Positions 8,420 to 16,595 of a stretch of 64,000 bases of DNA are shown here, piece after piece. Made by a program: the position numbers and the translations under genes. Positions within the stretch are counted from its first letter, which is position 1, and each line of letters starts with the position of its first letter. The stretch is from JACRLV01 sp045863555 (GTDB lineage Bacteria > Planctomycetota > Phycisphaerae > UBA1845 > Fen-1342): assembly GCA_045863555.1 (NCBI GenBank), contig BTUU01000014.1, positions 62,001-126,000 of the forward strand, written 5' to 3'. The notes beneath the pieces are model-generated. The model was not told the origin of the DNA, searched no databases, and saw nothing but the letters and a program-made list of their open reading frames with translations.

Positions 8420-10708
8420 TCAGCGCGTCCCCTCGGGCGTCATTCGCACCTGCTCCGCCGACGTCAGCGCTCCGAACAGGACCATATTTCGCAGCACGGC
8501 CAGCGCGCCCTCCTCGTCATAGCCGCGGCAGTCGAAGACCTGCGTCCCGAGCAGGCTCGCGGAGATGTCGAGCGGCGAGTAGATCACGGCCGGCCGGCCG
8601 CCGAGCATGAACGCCTTCAGGGGCGGATATTCGCGGCCGCGCCCGAGCGCGCGGGCGGCGCGGCGGTATTCGGTAATGCCGAGATTCGTCGCGCCGGGCA
8701 GACCCTTTCCAGAGAGGATGGGCGAGCTCTCGCGGAGACGTTCGGGCTCGACCTTGAGCAGATCGGTGATGAGGCGCTCGAAGGAGTCGGTGAACTCCGG
8801 CCGGCCCATGACGGCGTCGGCGAGGAGCGTGCCCCCGCCGGTCAGGTAGGCCCGCAGGCCGTCGATTTCCGGTTGCGACAGCCGCAGGGCATCGGCGCCG
8901 GAGATGTAGATGATCTGCTGGCGGCGCAGGGCCTTGACGTCGCTCAGCGAGACGCCGTCCGTGAATTCGACGCGGGTGAGCGCTTTGTTGTTCATGTACG
9001 TCCGGAACCGGTCCCAGCCGCGCGGCTCGACCTTCCAGTTTCCGAGGTAGGCGGCGCGGCCGACCATCGCGGTGCGGACGTTCTGCGTGGGCTCGAGCGA
9101 CATGAAGGGCGTCTTCAGGCGGCTGGGGATCGTGGTTTTGTCGGTGGCGTAGAGATAGAGATTCACGCCGAGGTGATAGTCGCGGAGGCCGGCCGGGCTG
9201 GTTCTCTGGAGATTCCAGGACGCGGTGACGTCATCGGCGACGATGAGCATGAGTGTGCGAATGCCATTGTGCACTTCGTAGATCTCGGGTACAGCATCGA
9301 TGGTGTACTGCACGTAGCCGCTCAGCAGCGGGTGCTGCGCGTCGATCCGCTTCAATTCGATGCCCGGGAACAGCGCCTCGGCGAGGGCTTCCATGCTCTT
9401 GCGGAACTCCTCCCCGCCCGCCTGCGCCGCAGCGACGATCATGCCCCCGCGCTCGGCATATTCGCGGAGCTTCGCCTGTTCATCGTCGGAGAAACGCACC
9501 TCGCCGCGGCCCGAGAGATAGAGCAGCGGCGCTTCCAGCAAGTCCTCCATCGTGCCGTCGAGCGCGACGATCTGCCAGTTCAGGAGCCGTTCGAGATTCT
9601 TCGCGCTGAAGCGCGTCAGGCTCGCCACGTCGCGCAGGTAGTTGTCCCAGTCGTCGCCCTTCTCCAGCTTGTTCATGAGGATCGGCGCGCGGCCATGGCA
9701 CAGGAACATGAGCGCGAAGCTCGTGTCGTGCAGGCCCGACTGCCATTGGCCACCCTCCATCTGCCGGGCGAGGAGCCAGCGCGCCCCTTCGCGAAACCAG
9801 TCGCGATCGCGGAAGTACTTCCGCCCGCTCGCCCGGCCCGTCCGTTCGACGCCGTAGAGGTAGTAATACTGCCACCGGGCGTCGCCGTTCGGGTTCTCCA
9901 TGCTGAAGTTCTTCGCGTACCAGTCGAGCCCGCGATCGATCGCCTCGATGACGTGCGTCGCCTTCTTGTGGCCGCTGCGCCCGTAGACCCGGTCGAGGAT
10001 GACGTACAGCGAGGTGAGGCCGGCTGCGGTCATGCTGCCGGTGCTGGTCCGGTAGGAGCGCTTGTGATAGCTCCACCCGCCGTCGGGACACTGCTCGCGC
10101 AGCCAGTGCCCTTCGACGAGTTTCCAGAAGCGGGTGAGCTGGTCGGAGGATTCGCCCGCTTCAGTGGCCATCCAGACCCCGAGCACGCCGAACTGGCTAT
10201 TTGAATTATCGAACCAGCCCGAACCCTGCTTGGCCGAGACGTAGCCGAAGCTCCCCGGCGAGTCATTTTGAGTCGTATTCACGGCATTCAGCAGCCAGTC
10301 CAGATCGGCGTCGAGCCGCTTGCGATATTTCTCACCCGATACCAGCGAAAAAACGTGGGCGCGAACCGCACACACGTAGGTCGACGTGACCGGCTGGGCG
10401 GCCAGCCAGTCGAGCGTTTTCACCATCTCGTCTTCGCGTGGATCCAGGCCCGCGTAGAGCAGGGCCAGGGTCGCCAGAGCCGTGTCACCGGCCCAATACT
10501 GGCCTTTGCTCTCGCCGCCGGGCTCCGGGTAGGCGTCCCAGTGGCCGCCCTCGTTCCGTTTGGAGCGAAGCCACTCGACGGCGCGGCCGATGGCGGCCTC
10601 GACGTTGCGGTCGGTCACCGCCGCCGTTTCGTCCTGGGCGGGTGCGAAGGGGGTTCCGAAAAGGAGGATTGCGGCGGCAAGGGTGGCTGGCCATCGGCGT
10701 GCATTCAT
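8420..10708 (-). CDS. exported prenyltransferase-repeat / DUF4159 protein
   Basis: A 762-residue protein with a signal peptide (residues 1-24, cleavage after APAQ). Residues about 35-300 carry terpenoid-cyclase-like alpha/alpha repeats, seen as recurring GGHWDAYPE, DTALATLALLYAG, CPDGGWSYHK and GGQWQSG motifs. Two segments follow the DUF4159 (class I amidotransferase-like) pattern, near residues 410-490 (LYLSGRGEVRFSDDEQ, then ERGGMIVAAA) and near 640-720 (IIYISGADALRLSQPE, then LTGGGTLLADAV). This combination is widespread in planctomycetes but has no assigned reaction. No cyclase DxDD was noticed, so the repeats are more likely structural than catalytic. It is divergent from the kinase gene at 10832. 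Confidence 0.85.
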   Translation of the reverse strand: MNARRWPATLAAAILLFGTPFAPAQDETAAVTDRNVEAAIGRAVEWLRSKRNEGGHWDAYPEPGGESKGQYWAGDTALATLALLYAGLDPREDEMVKTLDWLAAQPVTSTYVCAVRAHVFSLVSGEKYRKRLDADLDWLLNAVNTTQNDSPGSFGYVSAKQGSGWFDNSNSQFGVLGVWMATEAGESSDQLTRFWKLVEGHWLREQCPDGGWSYHKRSYRTSTGSMTAAGLTSLYVILDRVYGRSGHKKATHVIEAIDRGLDWYAKNFSMENPNGDARWQYYYLYGVERTGRASGRKYFRDRDWFREGARWLLARQMEGGQWQSGLHDTSFALMFLCHGRAPILMNKLEKGDDWDNYLRDVASLTRFSAKNLERLLNWQIVALDGTMEDLLEAPLLYLSGRGEVRFSDDEQAKLREYAERGGMIVAAAQAGGEEFRKSMEALAEALFPGIELKRIDAQHPLLSGYVQYTIDAVPEIYEVHNGIRTLMLIVADDVTASWNLQRTSPAGLRDYHLGVNLYLYATDKTTIPSRLKTPFMSLEPTQNVRTAMVGRAAYLGNWKVEPRGWDRFRTYMNNKALTRVEFTDGVSLSDVKALRRQQIIYISGADALRLSQPEIDGLRAYLTGGGTLLADAVMGRPEFTDSFERLITDLLKVEPERLRESSPILSGKGLPGATNLGITEYRRAARALGRGREYPPLKAFMLGGRPAVIYSPLDISASLLGTQVFDCRGYDEEGALAVLRNMVLFGALTSAEQVRMTPEGTR

Positions 10709-10739
10709 GCTAATTTAAGCTCCGCCCTGGGGGGCATGG

Positions 10740-10767
10740 TTGACCATCTCGACGCTAAGTGCATAAA
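10740..10767 (+). promoter_or_regulatory. possible promoter of the Ser/Thr kinase gene
   Basis: TTGACC (10740-10745) and CATAAA (10762-10767) are separated by 16 bases, in the 123-base gap between the divergent DUF4159 and kinase genes. The match to the housekeeping consensus is partial. Confidence 0.35.
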
Positions 10768-10831
10768 AACCAGTAGGTTCGGCCCGTTTCGGTCGACGGG
10801 TCCGAAAACTCTCCAGGCAAGGAAGTCGAGC

Positions 10832-12073
10832 GTGTCGGACGCACCGGAAGACAGTCAAATCATCCGCCTGGCGGTCGAGCGCACGCTGATCACCCAGGAC
10901 GAAGCCAAAGAGGCTGCGGAACGCGCGAAGGGCCTCGTGACGAATGGCCGTTCGCGCCCCCTTCCCGACGTCCTCGTTGATCTTGGTTTTCTGACGCGGA
11001 CGCAGCTTAGTCGCCTCCAGGGTAATAGTGAAGACTCGGGAAGCCGGCCGGCGCAACAGATTCCGGGGTACGCGCTTCAGAAAAAAGTCGGAGCGGGCGC
11101 AATGGCGGTCGTCTACCGGGCCAAGCAGCTCAGCCTGGACCGGGTTGTCGCGGTCAAGGTCCTTCCCAAGCGGCTCAGCAAGAACCAGGAGTTCGTGGAA
11201 CGGTTCTACAAGGAGGGCCGGGCCGCGGCAGCGCTGAACCATAACAATATTGTGCAGGCAATCGACGTCGGTGAGGCAAGTGGATTCCATTATTTCGTCA
11301 TGGAATTCGTCGAGGGCAACACGGTCTACGACGAGGTCGCCGACGGGAAGGTCTACGACGAGCTGGAAGCCATCCGGATCATCCGCCAGGTCGCCTCGGC
11401 CCTGCTTCACGCCCACGACAAAGGGATCATCCACCGGGATGTGAAGCCCAAGAACATCATGCTCACCAAGGACCGCGTCGCCAAGCTGGCGGACATGGGC
11501 CTCGCCCGGGCGGCGTCGGACCTGGAAGCGGCCATGGCGGAGGCCGGCCGGGCGTATGGGACACCCTACTACATCAGCCCGGAGCAGATCCGCGGCGATC
11601 TGCACGTCGACCACCGGGCGGACATCTACTCCCTCGGCGCGACCTTCTATCACATGGTGACGGGCCGCGTGCCGTTCGAGGGCCCGACGCCCTCGGCAGT
11701 GATGCGGAAGCACCTGAAGGAAGCGGTCACGCCCCCGGACCACTTGAATGACAAGCTGACGGCCGGGTGTGCGGCCATGATCGAAATGATGCTGGCCAAG
11801 AACAAGGAAGACCGCTACCCAAGCTGCCGCGAGGTCATCGAAGACCTCGACCTCATCGCCCAGAAGAAGCCGCCGCACTACGCCCAGCAGAAGCTCGGCC
11901 ACGACATGCTCGGCGCGCTCGCGCATGGGTCAGTGCAATACGTCGAGCCCGCGGCCCCGCCGACGCCGACCGCGACGGCCGGCAGCAGCGGCGTCACGGT
12001 CGTCCTCGGCGCAGCGGTCGGCATCAGCGTGCTGATCAACATCGTGCTGCTGATCCGGGTGATGGGCGGCTAG
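10832..12073 (+). CDS. membrane-anchored Ser/Thr protein kinase (PknB-like)
   Basis: A 413-residue kinase. Residues 1-70 form a helical module (ending LVDLGFLTRTQLSRLQGN) often seen ahead of planctomycete kinases. The kinase domain spans about 76-340: Gly-rich loop VGAGAMAVVY near 88, catalytic loop HRDVKPKN at 201-208, and the metal-binding triplet as DMG at 221-223 instead of DFG. It then has an APE-like SPEQI and a final transmembrane helix (about 387-411), leaving almost nothing outside the cell. The GTG start is supported by AAGGAAG 6 bases upstream; the frame stays open further upstream, but without a comparable ribosome site. With no extracellular sensor, the input signal is probably intracellular or comes through the N-terminal module. 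Confidence 0.9.
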   Translation: MSDAPEDSQIIRLAVERTLITQDEAKEAAERAKGLVTNGRSRPLPDVLVDLGFLTRTQLSRLQGNSEDSGSRPAQQIPGYALQKKVGAGAMAVVYRAKQLSLDRVVAVKVLPKRLSKNQEFVERFYKEGRAAAALNHNNIVQAIDVGEASGFHYFVMEFVEGNTVYDEVADGKVYDELEAIRIIRQVASALLHAHDKGIIHRDVKPKNIMLTKDRVAKLADMGLARAASDLEAAMAEAGRAYGTPYYISPEQIRGDLHVDHRADIYSLGATFYHMVTGRVPFEGPTPSAVMRKHLKEAVTPPDHLNDKLTAGCAAMIEMMLAKNKEDRYPSCREVIEDLDLIAQKKPPHYAQQKLGHDMLGALAHGSVQYVEPAAPPTPTATAGSSGVTVVLGAAVGISVLINIVLLIRVMGG

Positions 12074-12145
12074 CGGCAATTACGGCGGAACTCCGTCAGA
12101 CCGACCAGCCCGCGCCGAGATTTCTTGCACTTGCATCGAATTCTC

Positions 12146-12173
12146 TTGACTCTTCCGGAACCGGGGATATGTT
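12146..12173 (+). promoter_or_regulatory. sigma-70-like promoter upstream of kamA
   Basis: TTGACT (12146-12151) and TATGTT (12168-12173) are separated by 16 bases, about 100 bases before the kamA ATG, in the gap after the kinase gene. It would drive kamA and probably the genes to 16359. Confidence 0.55.
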
Positions 12174-12276
12174 GAATCGTAACGGCGGGTCTGCGCGGTT
12201 CACCCCAAATTTGTCCGTCTGTCAACTCGGACGGGCGTGACCACAGGCCCCCTTCCTCTCGAGGTCTCTGACCTTT

Positions 12277-13590
12277 ATGGACATCGCGTCCTCGGGCTCC
12301 GACTCGGAGCCTGGCGGTAGTCGCTACCGCAGCGGCGTTTCCCTGGCGATTCTTGAGGCGATCGACGAGCAGCCGGCTAACCCCGGAACCGCTCCACCCG
12401 CATGGTCCGCGCCTCCGCCGGTTGACCGTCCGCCGTTCGTCGTCAGCCCGGTCAGCCGGGCGTTCCGCGACGCCCACTTCCCGGATGCGTCCGACGCCGA
12501 CTGGTGCGACTGGCGCTGGCAGCTTCGCCACCGCATTCGCAACCTGGCCGGGCTGGAGCGCATCTTCAGCCTCTCCGTCGACGAACGGACGGCCGTCGAG
12601 CGCCTTGGCGACCACCTGCCCGTAGGCATCACGCCGTACTACGCCGCCCTCATGAGCCCGACCGACCCCTTCGACCCGCTCCGGCGGACAATGCTCCCGG
12701 TCACGGGCGAGTTCCTGAAAGGGCCCGGCGAGGCGGACGACCCGCTGGCTGAAGACTCGCACATGCCCGTCCCTGGGCTGGTCCACCGCTACCCCGACCG
12801 CGTGCTCTTTCTCGTCACGAACTTTTGCGCAACCTACTGCCGCTACTGCACGCGGGCCCGCATGGTCGGCCAGACCGGCGAATATCACTTCAACACCGCC
12901 CAGTACGAGGCGGTACTGGAGTACATCCGGGCCCACCCTGAGATCCGCGATGTCCTGCTCTCCGGCGGCGATCCGCTCACGATGCACGACGACCGCATCG
13001 AGTGGATCCTCTCGCGGCTCCAGCAGATCCCGCACGTCGAGTTCATCCGCATCGGCTCAAAGGTCCCGGCCGTCTCGCCGCAGCGCGTCACGCCCGAGCT
13101 TTGCGCCATGCTGAAGAGGTACCACCCCTTCTGGCTCAGCATCCATTTCATGCACCCCGGCGAGCTGACGCCCGAGGTGGCCGAGGCGTGCAACCGCCTC
13201 GCCGACGCCGGCATCCCGCTCGGCGCCCAGATCGTGCTCACCCGCGGCGTGAACGACAACGTCGACACCATGCGCCGGCTGGTGCAGGGCCTGCTGCGAA
13301 TCCGCGTTCGCCCCTACTACATCTACCAGTGCGACCCGATCAGCGGCTCGGCCCACTTTCGCACGCCGATCGAGCGCGGCCTGGAGATCATGGCCGGCCT
13401 CCGCGGCTTCACGACCGGCTACGCTGTTCCGACGTTCGTAGTCGACGCACCGGGCGGCGGTGGGAAAATCCCGATTTTCCCGGACACGATCGTCGGCCGC
13501 GACGGCGACGACGTGCTGCTCAGGAACTACGAGGGGCAGACGTACCGATACCACGACCCGCTGCCGAAGGCCGATGTCAATGTCTGCTGA
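12277..13590 (+). CDS. kamA: lysine 2,3-aminomutase (radical SAM, PLP)
   Basis: A 437-residue radical SAM enzyme that converts L-lysine to L-beta-lysine. The cluster motif CxxxCxxC is at Cys184, Cys188 and Cys191 (CATYCRYC). The PLP-binding lysine sits in the PGGGGK motif (Lys397). The N-terminal DWRWQLRHRIRNL is typical of true KamA, and the length also fits KamA better than EpmB (about 340), which modifies elongation factor P. No acetyltransferase (AblB) partner is adjacent, so the usual N-acetyl-beta-lysine osmolyte route is not evident. The gene overlaps the following YkgJ-type gene by 11 bases and opens a run of four same-strand genes ending with two ATP-grasp ligases. The product could be their substrate, which is inference. 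Confidence 0.9.
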   Translation: MDIASSGSDSEPGGSRYRSGVSLAILEAIDEQPANPGTAPPAWSAPPPVDRPPFVVSPVSRAFRDAHFPDASDADWCDWRWQLRHRIRNLAGLERIFSLSVDERTAVERLGDHLPVGITPYYAALMSPTDPFDPLRRTMLPVTGEFLKGPGEADDPLAEDSHMPVPGLVHRYPDRVLFLVTNFCATYCRYCTRARMVGQTGEYHFNTAQYEAVLEYIRAHPEIRDVLLSGGDPLTMHDDRIEWILSRLQQIPHVEFIRIGSKVPAVSPQRVTPELCAMLKRYHPFWLSIHFMHPGELTPEVAEACNRLADAGIPLGAQIVLTRGVNDNVDTMRRLVQGLLRIRVRPYYIYQCDPISGSAHFRTPIERGLEIMAGLRGFTTGYAVPTFVVDAPGGGGKIPIFPDTIVGRDGDDVLLRNYEGQTYRYHDPLPKADVNVC

Positions 13591-14113
13591 ACCCTCGACC
13601 GATGGTTTGTGGGGCTGTGCAAAGTGTGCCCGGATCACGCAGACGTGCTGCCAGCGGGCGGAGGTGCTCACGACGGCGGCGGATCGGGCCCGCATCGCGG
13701 CGTTCACGGGTTGGTCGGACTTCTGGGAATACCGGGCGCCCGAAAGTCCGAGCTACACCGACCAGGATGACGACCCGAACTGGATTCACTGGGGGTTCCG
13801 CCCCGACGGCACGCGCCCGATTCTGAAACGGCGTCTCGGCGGCGACTGCGTGTTCCTTTCGCCCACGGGATGCGCGCTGCCGATGGACATCCGGCCGCTG
13901 GTCTGCCGGCTTTACCCGTACACGTACAACGAACAGGGAATCGACGGGATCGACAACGGCTGCCCGCCGGAAGTCATCCCGCCGGGGTCGAACATCCTCA
14001 CGGTGCTGGACATGCGCCGGGCCGAAGCGGATCAATGGCACGCGGCGCTTTATCGCGAACTCCGCGAGGGCTGCGACGCGAAGCGACTCGCCAGTCCTGC
14101 ACCGGCCGCGTAG
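13580..14113 (+). CDS. YkgJ-family cysteine-cluster protein
   Basis: A 177-residue protein with the zinc or iron-sulfur binding pattern of the YkgJ family: CAKCARITQTCC near residues 11-22, then a Cys, CALPMDIRPLVCRLYPY near 100, and a later CPP. The family has no firmly assigned biochemical role. It overlaps the end of kamA by 11 bases (start at 13580, with AAGG 9 bases upstream; an ATG at 13574 is also possible but too close to that site), implying translational coupling. Its stop codon lies inside a 29-bp segment that has been tandemly duplicated, so the last codons recur in the spacer. Its place in the kamA operon suggests a maturation or metal-delivery role, which is inference. Confidence 0.8.
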   Translation: MSAEPSTDGLWGCAKCARITQTCCQRAEVLTTAADRARIAAFTGWSDFWEYRAPESPSYTDQDDDPNWIHWGFRPDGTRPILKRRLGGDCVFLSPTGCALPMDIRPLVCRLYPYTYNEQGIDGIDNGCPPEVIPPGSNILTVLDMRRAEADQWHAALYRELREGCDAKRLASPAPAA

Positions 14114-14152
14114 TGCAAACCTCTCCTGCGCCGGCCGCGTAGTGCAAACCTC
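14095..14152 (+). repeat. 29-bp tandem direct duplication
   Basis: Two adjacent 29-bp copies (14095-14123 and 14124-14152) differ at one base. Each contains the final codons and TAG stop of the YkgJ-type gene followed by GTGCAAACCTC. Only the first copy is in the coding frame. Confidence 0.85.
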
Positions 14153-14181
14153 CGGTTTGCACGGGCAAAGCGGAGCTTTGC
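14142..14181. repeat. paired palindromes in the spacer
   Basis: A perfect 9-bp inverted repeat with a 3-base loop (14142-14150 with 14154-14162) is followed 2 bases later by a perfect 7-bp inverted repeat with a 3-base loop (14165-14171 with 14175-14181). There is no T-run, so it is more like a REP-type dispersed element than a terminator. A similarly built pair occurs at 28867-28921. Confidence 0.75.
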
Positions 14182-14243
14182 AGTACGATCAGCGGTCGAC
14201 GACGAGGCGAAAGCTCGGCGTACGAGTTACCGAGGTAAACAGC

Positions 14244-15248
14244 ATGGACATCGGCCTCACCTACGACCTCCGCGACGCTTACCTCGCCGAAGGCTACGGC
14301 GAAGAGGAGACCGCTGAATTCGACAAGGGCGAAACGATCGACGAGATCGAAGCCGCTCTGCAACAGCTCGGCCACAAGACCGACCGCATCGGGCACATCC
14401 GCCAGCTCGTGCCGCGCCTGGCCCGGGGCGACCGCTGGGACCTCGTCTTCAATATCGCCGAAGGCCTCTCCGGCTTCGGCCGCGAAGCCCAAATCCCCGG
14501 TCTGCTCGACGCCTACGAGATCCCGTACACGTTCGCCGACCCGCTCGTCGCCTCGCTGACGCTGCACAAGGGCATGGCCAAACGCGTCCTTCATACGCAC
14601 GGCATCGCGACGACCCCCTTCGCCGAGGCGGCCGGCCCGCGCGATCTCGAACGCGTCGACCTCCCCTACCCGCTCTTCGTCAAGCCGATCGCCGAGGGTA
14701 CCGCCAAGGGCATCGACGGGCGCTCGAAAGTCGACGACCGCGCCGGGCTCGAAGTCGCGTGCCGCCGCGTTTGGGACGAATTCCGCCAGCCGGCGCTCAT
14801 CGAGCCCTTTCTGCCCGGCCGCGAATTCACAGTCGCGATCACCGACAGCGGCGACGAGGCGGTCGCCGTCGGCACAATGGAAATTGAGCTTCTCGATCAG
14901 GCCGAGCCGCACTCGTACACCTACATCAACAAGGAACAGTGCGAGGAGCTTTGCCGCTTCCCGATGGCGACGCCCGAGTGGCGGGCGAAGGCGGAGCCGC
15001 TCTCTCTCGCCGCGTGGCGGGCCCTCGGCTGTCGCGACGCCGGCCGCGTCGACCTCCGTGCAGACGCCCGCGGCGAGCTCCAGGTGATGGAGCTGAACCC
15101 GCTGCCAGGCCTGCACCCGACGCACTCCGACCTGCCGATGATCTGCACGGCGAGGAACGTCCCCTACGTCGAGCTGATCAACCGGATTGTGACCTCGGCG
15201 GCGCGAAGGATCGTCCCGCGACGCGGGCGGCGGCCCGTTTCGGCGTAG
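14244..15248 (+). CDS. D-alanine--D-alanine ligase-like ATP-grasp enzyme
   Basis: A 334-residue ATP-grasp protein, about the size of Ddl. It begins MDIGLTYDLRDAYLAEGYG, different from the classical Ddl N-terminus. Fold markers are a WDLVFNIAEGL loop near residue 70, LFVKPIAEGTAKGI near 145 (phosphate-binding Gly-rich loop), and VMELNPLPGLHPTHSDLP near 290, which supplies the metal-binding Glu/Asn and the Ser/Pro ending of the family. The ATG has GAGG 8 bases upstream. Standard Ddl joins two D-Ala for the cell wall. The position behind kamA and beside a second divergent ATP-grasp enzyme suggests another amino-acid ligation, possibly with beta-lysine. The substrate cannot be read from sequence. 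Confidence 0.85.
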   Translation: MDIGLTYDLRDAYLAEGYGEEETAEFDKGETIDEIEAALQQLGHKTDRIGHIRQLVPRLARGDRWDLVFNIAEGLSGFGREAQIPGLLDAYEIPYTFADPLVASLTLHKGMAKRVLHTHGIATTPFAEAAGPRDLERVDLPYPLFVKPIAEGTAKGIDGRSKVDDRAGLEVACRRVWDEFRQPALIEPFLPGREFTVAITDSGDEAVAVGTMEIELLDQAEPHSYTYINKEQCEELCRFPMATPEWRAKAEPLSLAAWRALGCRDAGRVDLRADARGELQVMELNPLPGLHPTHSDLPMICTARNVPYVELINRIVTSAARRIVPRRGRRPVSA

Positions 15249-15264
15249 ATTCGGGCGTCGAATT

Positions 15265-15311
15265 GCGAGTTTCGAGTCGAATTCGCCCGCGCCTCGCAAC
15301 GCGAAACTCGC
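15265..15311 (+). repeat. inverted repeat between the two ATP-grasp genes
   Basis: A 10-bp perfect inverted repeat (15265-15274 with 15302-15311) encloses 27 bases in the 85-base spacer. It is not followed by a T-run; it could be an RNA-stabilising hairpin or a small palindromic element. Confidence 0.45.
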
Positions 15312-15333
15312 CCCTCCGCATACACTGCGGCCG

Positions 15334-16359
15334 ATGACCGTGCTCATTCTCCACGACGCGATAACCGACGCGAGCCGGCCGGACGAACAGGACGCGCTCG
15401 TCCAGGCGCGCGAAGTCGCGGCCGCGCTGTCATCGCTGGGCCATCGCACCCGGATCCGCCCGGTCGATCTCAACCTCGCCGCGCTCGCTGCGGCGCTCCG
15501 CGACGAGCGCCCCGACGCGGTGTTCAACCTCGTCGAATCGCTCGACCGCCAGGGCCGCCTGATTCACCTCGTTCCGGCCGTGCTCGATTCGCTGGCGATC
15601 CCATATACGGGCACGACGACCATCCCGATGCTCAATACTTCGAGCAAGCTGGTCGCCAAACGAATGCTCACCGCGGGGGGAATCGCCACGCCGCCGTGGC
15701 GTCAGCCCGGTCGGAACGACTCAACGCTTCAACCCCCCTGCCGCTGCATCGTCAAATCGGTCTGGGAGGAGGCCAGCGTGGGCATCGACGATGCCTCCAT
15801 CATCGACACTGTCAGCACCCGACAACTCGACGCGATCATCGCGGCACGGGCGCCGCAACTCGGCGGTGAGGCCTTTGCCGAAGCCTTCATCGAAGGCCGC
15901 GAATTCAACCTCTCGCTCCTCGCCGCCGCTCCAGGCGAACGCCCGGTTGGGGCACCCATCCTCCTGCCCCCCGCCGAAATCGACTTCATTGATTTCCCCG
16001 CAGGCAAGCCCCGCATCGTCGGCTACGCCGCGAAGTGGGACGACCGCTCGCACGAATTTCACCATACGCCGCGCCGGTTCGATTTTCCCGACGGCGACAC
16101 GCCGCTTCTGGCGAATCTGTCGCGAATTGCCGTGGACTGCTGGAATCTGTTCGACCTTGCCGGTTATGCCCGCGTCGACTTCCGCGTCGATTCCGCCGGC
16201 CGACCCTGGGTCCTCGAAATCAACGCGAACCCCTGCCTCTCAGCCGACGCCGGTTTCATGGCCGCGGCCGGTCAAGCCGGACTCTCGCTGACGGACGTCG
16301 TCGAACGCCTGCTTTCGGCCGCTGTCGGAACGGCCGCCGCGCGGCCGGTCGCGGGATAA
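15334..16359 (+). CDS. second D-Ala-D-Ala ligase-like ATP-grasp enzyme
   Basis: A 341-residue ATP-grasp protein similar in plan to the gene at 14244 but clearly divergent. It shows an N-terminal MTVLILHDAIT Rossmann-like strand, DAVFNLVESL near residue 65 (the counterpart of FNIAEGL in its neighbour), CIVKSVWEEASVGID near 135 as the ATP-binding loop, and WVLEINANPCLS near 290 with the metal-binding Glu and Asn. It lies 85 bases after the first copy, on the same strand. Two different ligases in one operon suggest two sequential additions or two subunits. The 236-base gap after it (16360-16595) holds no gene I can support. Confidence 0.8.
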   Translation: MTVLILHDAITDASRPDEQDALVQAREVAAALSSLGHRTRIRPVDLNLAALAAALRDERPDAVFNLVESLDRQGRLIHLVPAVLDSLAIPYTGTTTIPMLNTSSKLVAKRMLTAGGIATPPWRQPGRNDSTLQPPCRCIVKSVWEEASVGIDDASIIDTVSTRQLDAIIAARAPQLGGEAFAEAFIEGREFNLSLLAAAPGERPVGAPILLPPAEIDFIDFPAGKPRIVGYAAKWDDRSHEFHHTPRRFDFPDGDTPLLANLSRIAVDCWNLFDLAGYARVDFRVDSAGRPWVLEINANPCLSADAGFMAAAGQAGLSLTDVVERLLSAAVGTAAARPVAG

Positions 16360-16595
16360 TCCGCCGCTCCGCCCCCGCAAGTGAATGGAAAATGCGGACC
16401 GGGGCGTGTGTCGGTCCGGCCATTCGTCGCCTCCCGTTGAGCAAAGCCGCGCCCCAGACAGTCTCGCCGCGCGGCGAATCCGCGACGGCGACCAAGGCCG
16501 CCGCGGCCGGAAGCTGTTATTCGAGGTGAGAGACTGCACCCAGGGCGTCGGCACAAGGCGGTCGGGCGGTCGGCGTGACAATGAGGATTCGTAGA

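Noticed and set aside
12277..13590. EpmB (EF-P lysine aminomutase) instead of KamA
   Set aside because: The protein is about 100 residues longer than EpmB, has the KamA N-terminus, and no efp or epmA gene is nearby.
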